The position numbers and the translations under genes are program-made. A stretch of 18,195 nucleotides of DNA, taken from NCBI GenBank assembly GCA_910577075.1, contig CAJTKV010000035.1, positions 1 through 18,195 on the forward strand, given 5' to 3'. The number at the start of each line of letters is the position of its first letter. Position 1 is the first letter of the stretch. A model generated the notes under the pieces. That model worked only from the letters and a program-made list of their open reading frames with translations. It was not told where the DNA came from and did not search any database. Below, in pieces: positions 15,817 to 18,195 of the stretch. The DNA comes from an uncultured Bacilli bacterium (GTDB lineage: Bacteria; Bacillota_I; Bacilli_A; RF39; UBA660).

Positions 15817-15956
15817 TGAAAGAGGAAGAAAAAAAATAAATTTAAAAATGTATAAACCTATACAACGATAAACATATAAACTCAAACTCACACTAAAAAA
15901 CTTTTATTCCTTTTTCATTTATTTTTACGGATACAGTTTTCTGTATCCTTTTTTTT
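15817..15956 (+). ncRNA. Possible small RNA or kinase 3' UTR between kinase and TasA-like genes
   Basis: The 263-base gap 15779-16041 contains a TATAAT, about 140 bases with no credible ORF, and a perfect terminator. The stretch is A-rich and mostly unstructured. It has a purine-rich AGAGGAAG at 15821-15828 and a TGTATA/TATACA hairpin at 15849-15864. It may be a short independent RNA or only the kinase 3' UTR. The rest of the gap holds the next promoter. Confidence 0.3.
15929..15956 (+). terminator. Strong terminator before the TasA-like gene
   Basis: GGATACAG at 15929-15936, TTTT loop, CTGTATCC at 15941-15948, then eight T. The stem is perfect. Confidence 0.9.
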
Positions 15957-15977
15957 AATAAAAATTTATCGTTTTTC

Positions 15978-16006
15978 TTGATAAAAATATATATAGATGA
16001 TACAAT
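15978..16006 (+). promoter_or_regulatory. Promoter of the TasA-like gene
   Basis: TTGATA at 15978-15983, a 17-base spacer, and TACAAT at 16001-16006, with an extended TG at 15998-15999. This is one of the strongest promoters in the window. Confidence 0.75.
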
Positions 16007-16041
16007 TTATTTAGAAAAGTAGTTAAGAAGGAGATAATTAT

Positions 16042-16455
16042 ATGAGAAATGAAAAAGGGAATATTGTTTTATTAACTGTAATTTCGGTTGCAACGCTTTT
16101 AGTAGCCGTTGCAGGAGCAACCTTTGCTTATTTCAGTGCAACAATGCCAGGCAGCGAATCACCTACAACTATTGAGGTAACTGGAGGAACTGTCTTTGTT
16201 GAATGCAGTGGTTCTAGCACGATTAATGGACCACAAACAGTTCAGGCAAACGCTTCCTTAGGTAAGAGAACATTAACAGTTAACGGAAATGTAACGGGAT
16301 CGACAAATTTAAATTATGATGCCAAATTAGTTATAAAAAACAATACTTATGCTGATGGAGAATTGGTATATACAATAACCAGTACTAATACTAGCAATAA
16401 TGGCACAACTATTTCATCGACAAGTTGCTATCCCCTCAGGAACAAGTACTATTAA
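16042..16455 (+). CDS. TasA/camelysin-like SipW-dependent secreted protein, N-terminal part (frameshifted)
   Basis: The 137-residue ORF starts with a short charged N-terminus (MRNEKGN), a hydrophobic segment at about residues 8-29, and AGATFAYFSAT. The AxAYFS motif at the cleavage region marks SipW-dependent signal peptides, as in TasA, YqxM and camelysin. The mature part is Ser/Thr/Asn/Gly-rich and beta-strand-like (TVFVECSG, LVIKNN, ELVYTITS). AAGGAG at 16028-16033 supports the ATG. The last residues (CYPLRNKYY) are out of frame: the expected continuation is in the next frame. Deleting one base near 16424-16436 (for example from the CCCC at 16432-16435) restores a 186-residue protein ending LSVVKTTN. 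The SipW-type peptidase encoded downstream supports the assignment. A real mutation, phase variation or a sequencing error could explain the break. Confidence 0.75.
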   Translation: MRNEKGNIVLLTVISVATLLVAVAGATFAYFSATMPGSESPTTIEVTGGTVFVECSGSSTINGPQTVQANASLGKRTLTVNGNVTGSTNLNYDAKLVIKNNTYADGELVYTITSTNTSNNGTTISSTSCYPLRNKYY

Positions 16456-16603
16456 TTTAGGAAACGGAAAATTTGCTGGACCAGTTCCATCGGGAGCAGT
16501 ACATACTTATGTAGTTGAAGTAAAATACGTAAATAGCGAAGGTGTAGAAGCCACTGGAAAGACATTTAATGCGCAACTTTCTGTTGTAAAAACGACAAAT
16601 TAA
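16400..16603 (+). pseudogene. C-terminal remainder of the TasA-like protein in the shifted frame
   Basis: In the shifted frame PSGTSTINLG, AHTYVVEVKYVN-like VHTYVVEVKYVN and GKTFNAQLSVV follow. This is the end pattern of TasA-type proteins, in which a strand before GKTF is followed by a final strand. The ATG at 16400 has no ribosome binding site, so independent translation is unlikely. The true join with the upstream ORF lies around 16424-16436. Confidence 0.7.
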
Positions 16604-16624
16604 AGACCATATGGTCTTTTTATT
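16602..16624 (+). terminator. Terminator of the TasA-like gene
   Basis: AAAGACC at 16602-16608, loop ATAT, GGTCTTT at 16613-16619, then T-rich tail. The stem starts in the TAA stop, which also marks this frame as the genuine gene end. Confidence 0.8.
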
Positions 16625-16632
16625 TTACACAT

Positions 16633-16663
16633 TTGTCCATCGCCATCATTTTTTTGTTATAAT
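16633..16663 (+). promoter_or_regulatory. Promoter of the signal peptidase gene
   Basis: TATAAT at 16658-16663 with an extended TG at 16655-16656. TTGTCC at 16633-16638 is a -35 candidate with a long 19-base spacer. Confidence 0.55.
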
Positions 16664-16681
16664 TTATAGTAGGTGAATAGG

Positions 16682-17359
16682 ATGATGAAAAGGATAAAGG
16701 GTGTTGTAAGTCTTATAGGTAAAATAATATCTTATATCTGCTTAGCAGTGCTTTTTCTCGTTGCGTGCTTTTTATTATTCTATATCATTAATAATCAAAT
16801 CGCGCGTATGAATAACGAGCCCGCTTTCATGAATATATTCACAATCGTAAGTCCTAGTATGGAACCGAACATTAAAGTCTATGATGTAATAGTAGAATTT
16901 AAAGTAGATGATGAGGCTGATTTAAAAGTTGGAGATATTATAACCTTTTATACCGATGAAATAGATACTGGAGGATATACAGTAACTCACCGTATTCATT
17001 CGATAGATGTCGTCAATGGGAAACGCCGTTATGTAACCAAGGGAGATAATAACCAAAGTGTTGATAATGGCTTTATAACATATGGCAATATCGTTGGAAA
17101 AGTAAAGCATATTATACCAGGTGCTGGAAGAATACAGTTCTTTATATCTAGTCGTCTAGGTTGGCTTTTAATAATATTAATACCTGCTATGGGAATTATA
17201 ATCATGGACATAATCAAGTTAAAGAGACTATTTAAGATAAAAAAACAGATAGAAAACATTCCAAATCTAGATAAGATCGAAACTATTCGTGAAAAGGAAG
17301 AAAATAAGTATTTCCGAGCTTTGATAGAAAGGGCGAACAGAATAAATGGCAAAAAATAA
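16682..17359 (+). CDS. sipW: SipW-type signal peptidase I (Ser-His)
   Basis: This is an archaeal/ER-type signal peptidase, which uses a Ser-His pair rather than the bacterial Ser-Lys. The N-terminal membrane segment is about residues 10-35. The nucleophile Ser59 is in VSPSMEPNI. DVIVEF and VGDIITFYT follow, then His103 in TVTHRIHSI. GDNN with Asp122 and a second Asp at 128 forms the last conserved box. A second membrane segment, GWLLIILIPAMGIIIMDII, lies near the C-terminus, giving both ends inside. In Bacillus, SipW processes TasA-type substrates; the gene just upstream carries the matching AYFS signal. AGGTGA at 16671-16676 fits the ATG at 16682 or 16685. A GTG at 16673 lies within that ribosome binding site and is unlikely. 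The gene overlaps the next by 14 bases. Confidence 0.85.
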   Translation: MMKRIKGVVSLIGKIISYICLAVLFLVACFLLFYIINNQIARMNNEPAFMNIFTIVSPSMEPNIKVYDVIVEFKVDDEADLKVGDIITFYTDEIDTGGYTVTHRIHSIDVVNGKRRYVTKGDNNQSVDNGFITYGNIVGKVKHIIPGAGRIQFFISSRLGWLLIILIPAMGIIIMDIIKLKRLFKIKKQIENIPNLDKIETIREKEENKYFRALIERANRINGKK

Positions 17360-18092
17360 ATTTGAAGAAAAGACAATCAGACGTGCTCAAAATATTCTTG
17401 CTAAGTTTCCCAATGACGATACGATATACTTTAAAGAACTAAAAAAATCCTTAAACGAATACGAAAAACTAGTAAATATAGATAAGACAACAAAAGACCT
17501 ATATTTAAATCATATAAATGATTTAAATAATATAATTTCTGATAGCAAAAATTCAAATCGTATAATTACTAGTTTAATTATCGTCTTATTTGTCATGTTT
17601 TTCTTAACTTCCTATAGCACAGTTAAATATTATCAAATGTCCAAAGTATTTAATAAGGGATTAAATAATGCCAAGACTTCACTTATAGTAAACTACGATA
17701 ATTTAAAAAACTTTGATGCCTATACCTTAAGTTCTATAAGTGATTATAAGCAAATTGAACCGCTCATTATAAATCTCTCATCAATGGAAAAGAGCAATGA
17801 TATTATTCACTATGACATCTATATAATTGAACAAAATGCGAATGTTAAACCTGAGGATTTATTAAATAGGGAATTATTTCTCTATAACGTTAAATCAAGT
17901 TCTAAAGACGGCGGAATTAAAGACTTAAAAAATAATACTAAAAAAGGCGATAAGATTCTTATATACTCTGATGAGTTTAATGCTATGAATGAAGAAAATA
18001 TTGAGATAAGAATGTGGCTGGATAGCAGTGCTAAGGACTATTTTAACAAAACATATAGGTATAAATTATATGTAGAAGGTTATATTAAGTAA
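17346..18092 (+). CDS. Single-pass membrane protein with a TasA-like extracellular region
   Basis: This 248-residue protein has a charged cytoplasmic N-part of about 75 residues (helical, MAKNKFEEKTIRRAQNIL...), one membrane segment at about 76-96 (ITSLIIVLFVMFFLTSY), and an outer part of about 150 residues. The outer part is beta-rich, with IHYDIYIIEQN, GDKILIYSDEF, and a final NIEIRMWLDSSAKDYFNKTY then RYKLYVEGY. That ending (a strand with W, an acidic turn, a 'F.NKT' turn and a last strand) is what TasA/camelysin-like proteins show. It lacks an AYFS signal, so it would stay anchored, perhaps as a docking protein for the secreted one. The fold assignment is inference. The start overlaps the peptidase gene by 14 bases, implying joint translation; the ribosome binding site is weak. 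Confidence 0.7.
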   Translation: MAKNKFEEKTIRRAQNILAKFPNDDTIYFKELKKSLNEYEKLVNIDKTTKDLYLNHINDLNNIISDSKNSNRIITSLIIVLFVMFFLTSYSTVKYYQMSKVFNKGLNNAKTSLIVNYDNLKNFDAYTLSSISDYKQIEPLIINLSSMEKSNDIIHYDIYIIEQNANVKPEDLLNRELFLYNVKSSSKDGGIKDLKNNTKKGDKILIYSDEFNAMNEENIEIRMWLDSSAKDYFNKTYRYKLYVEGYIK

Positions 18093-18134
18093 AGAGGTAT
18101 TAATTTACCTCTTTTTTATTGGCTAAAGAGGTAT
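18090..18134 (+). repeat. 11-base direct repeat, second copy in a hairpin loop
   Basis: TAAAGAGGTAT occurs at 18090-18100 (5' arm of the terminator) and again at 18124-18134. The second copy is the exact loop of a small hairpin, TTGGC at 18119-18123 with GCCAA at 18135-18139. Confidence 0.5.
18091..18119 (+). terminator. Terminator of the SipW operon
   Basis: AAAGAGGTA at 18091-18099 pairs with TACCTCTTT at 18106-18114 and is followed by more T. It begins in the TAA stop. Confidence 0.85.
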
Positions 18135-18139
18135 GCCAA

Positions 18140-18195
18140 ATTTCTAAATTAAAAAGTCAAGTGCAACAAAAGAGTAAATTAAGTATTATTCACAA
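18140..18195. other. AT-rich end of window with a possible IS30-type terminal repeat
   Basis: AAAAAGTCAAGTGCAACAAA at 18151-18170 reads on the other strand as TTTGTTGCACTTGACTTTTT, a string that resembles terminal inverted repeats I remember from IS30-family insertion sequences. No transposase or second end is in view, so this is only a hint. Confidence 0.2.

Noticed and set aside
15848..15871. Seven-codon ORF after AGAGGAAG (MYKPIQR)
   Set aside because: The purine-rich stretch is about 20 bases from the ATG, too far to act as its ribosome binding site.
17029..17376. Minus-strand ORF of 115 codons with hydrophobic stretches
   Set aside because: It is antisense to the SipW peptidase membrane segment, which explains the hydrophobicity. 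No promoter or ribosome binding site supports it.
1..18195. TGA read as tryptophan (Mycoplasma code)
   Set aside because: TGA ends the patatin gene and pflB at the expected positions, and Trp is encoded by TGG within genes.

Overview
The window looks like chromosome from an anaerobic, low-GC Gram-positive bacterium, most likely an uncultured gut-type member of the Bacilli or Mollicutes-related Firmicutes. The DNA is strongly AT-rich and every gene is on the + strand. Ribosome binding sites are of the AGGAGG type, promoters are TTGACA/TATAAT (often with an extended TG -10), and terminators are short GC stems followed by T-runs. TGA is an ordinary stop here (it ends the patatin gene and both halves of pflB), so the Mycoplasma code does not apply. 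Pyruvate formate-lyase with its activating enzyme points to anaerobic fermentation.

Layout. Bases 1-558 are the end of a Ser/Thr/Asn-rich protein with a probable double-psi beta-barrel domain. Bases 664-2772 encode DNA topoisomerase III. The next 509 bases hold no gene; about 360 of them have a consensus promoter, several hairpins and a strong terminator, and I read them as an independently transcribed structured RNA of a family I cannot name. Bases 3282-6276 are the pyruvate formate-lyase operon, in which pflB is broken into two ORFs by an odd 41-base insertion and is followed by pflA. From 6369 to 13684 come mostly single-gene transcription units: a membrane-anchored protein with an aryl-sulfotransferase-type N-domain, a helical orphan, argS, a ClpX-like AAA+ protein without the usual zinc domain, a patatin-like lipase, and a YebC-family regulator.

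Bases 13744-18092 look like a surface module. An OmpR-type response regulator and its histidine kinase are followed by a possible short RNA, then a TasA/camelysin-type secreted protein (frameshifted as given), a SipW-type (Ser-His) signal peptidase, and a single-pass membrane protein whose outer part resembles the TasA-type fold. The peptidase probably processes the TasA-like substrate. Control by the adjacent two-component system is suggested only by position.

The items most worth a second look are the split pflB with a codon-diverged duplicate of one helix at the break, the promoter-to-terminator RNA at about 2836-3197, the divergent ClpX-like unfoldase, the frameshift in the SipW substrate, and the short sulfotransferase-like protein. 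Two genes are broken in 18 kb, so assembly error must be ruled out before either break is read as biology.
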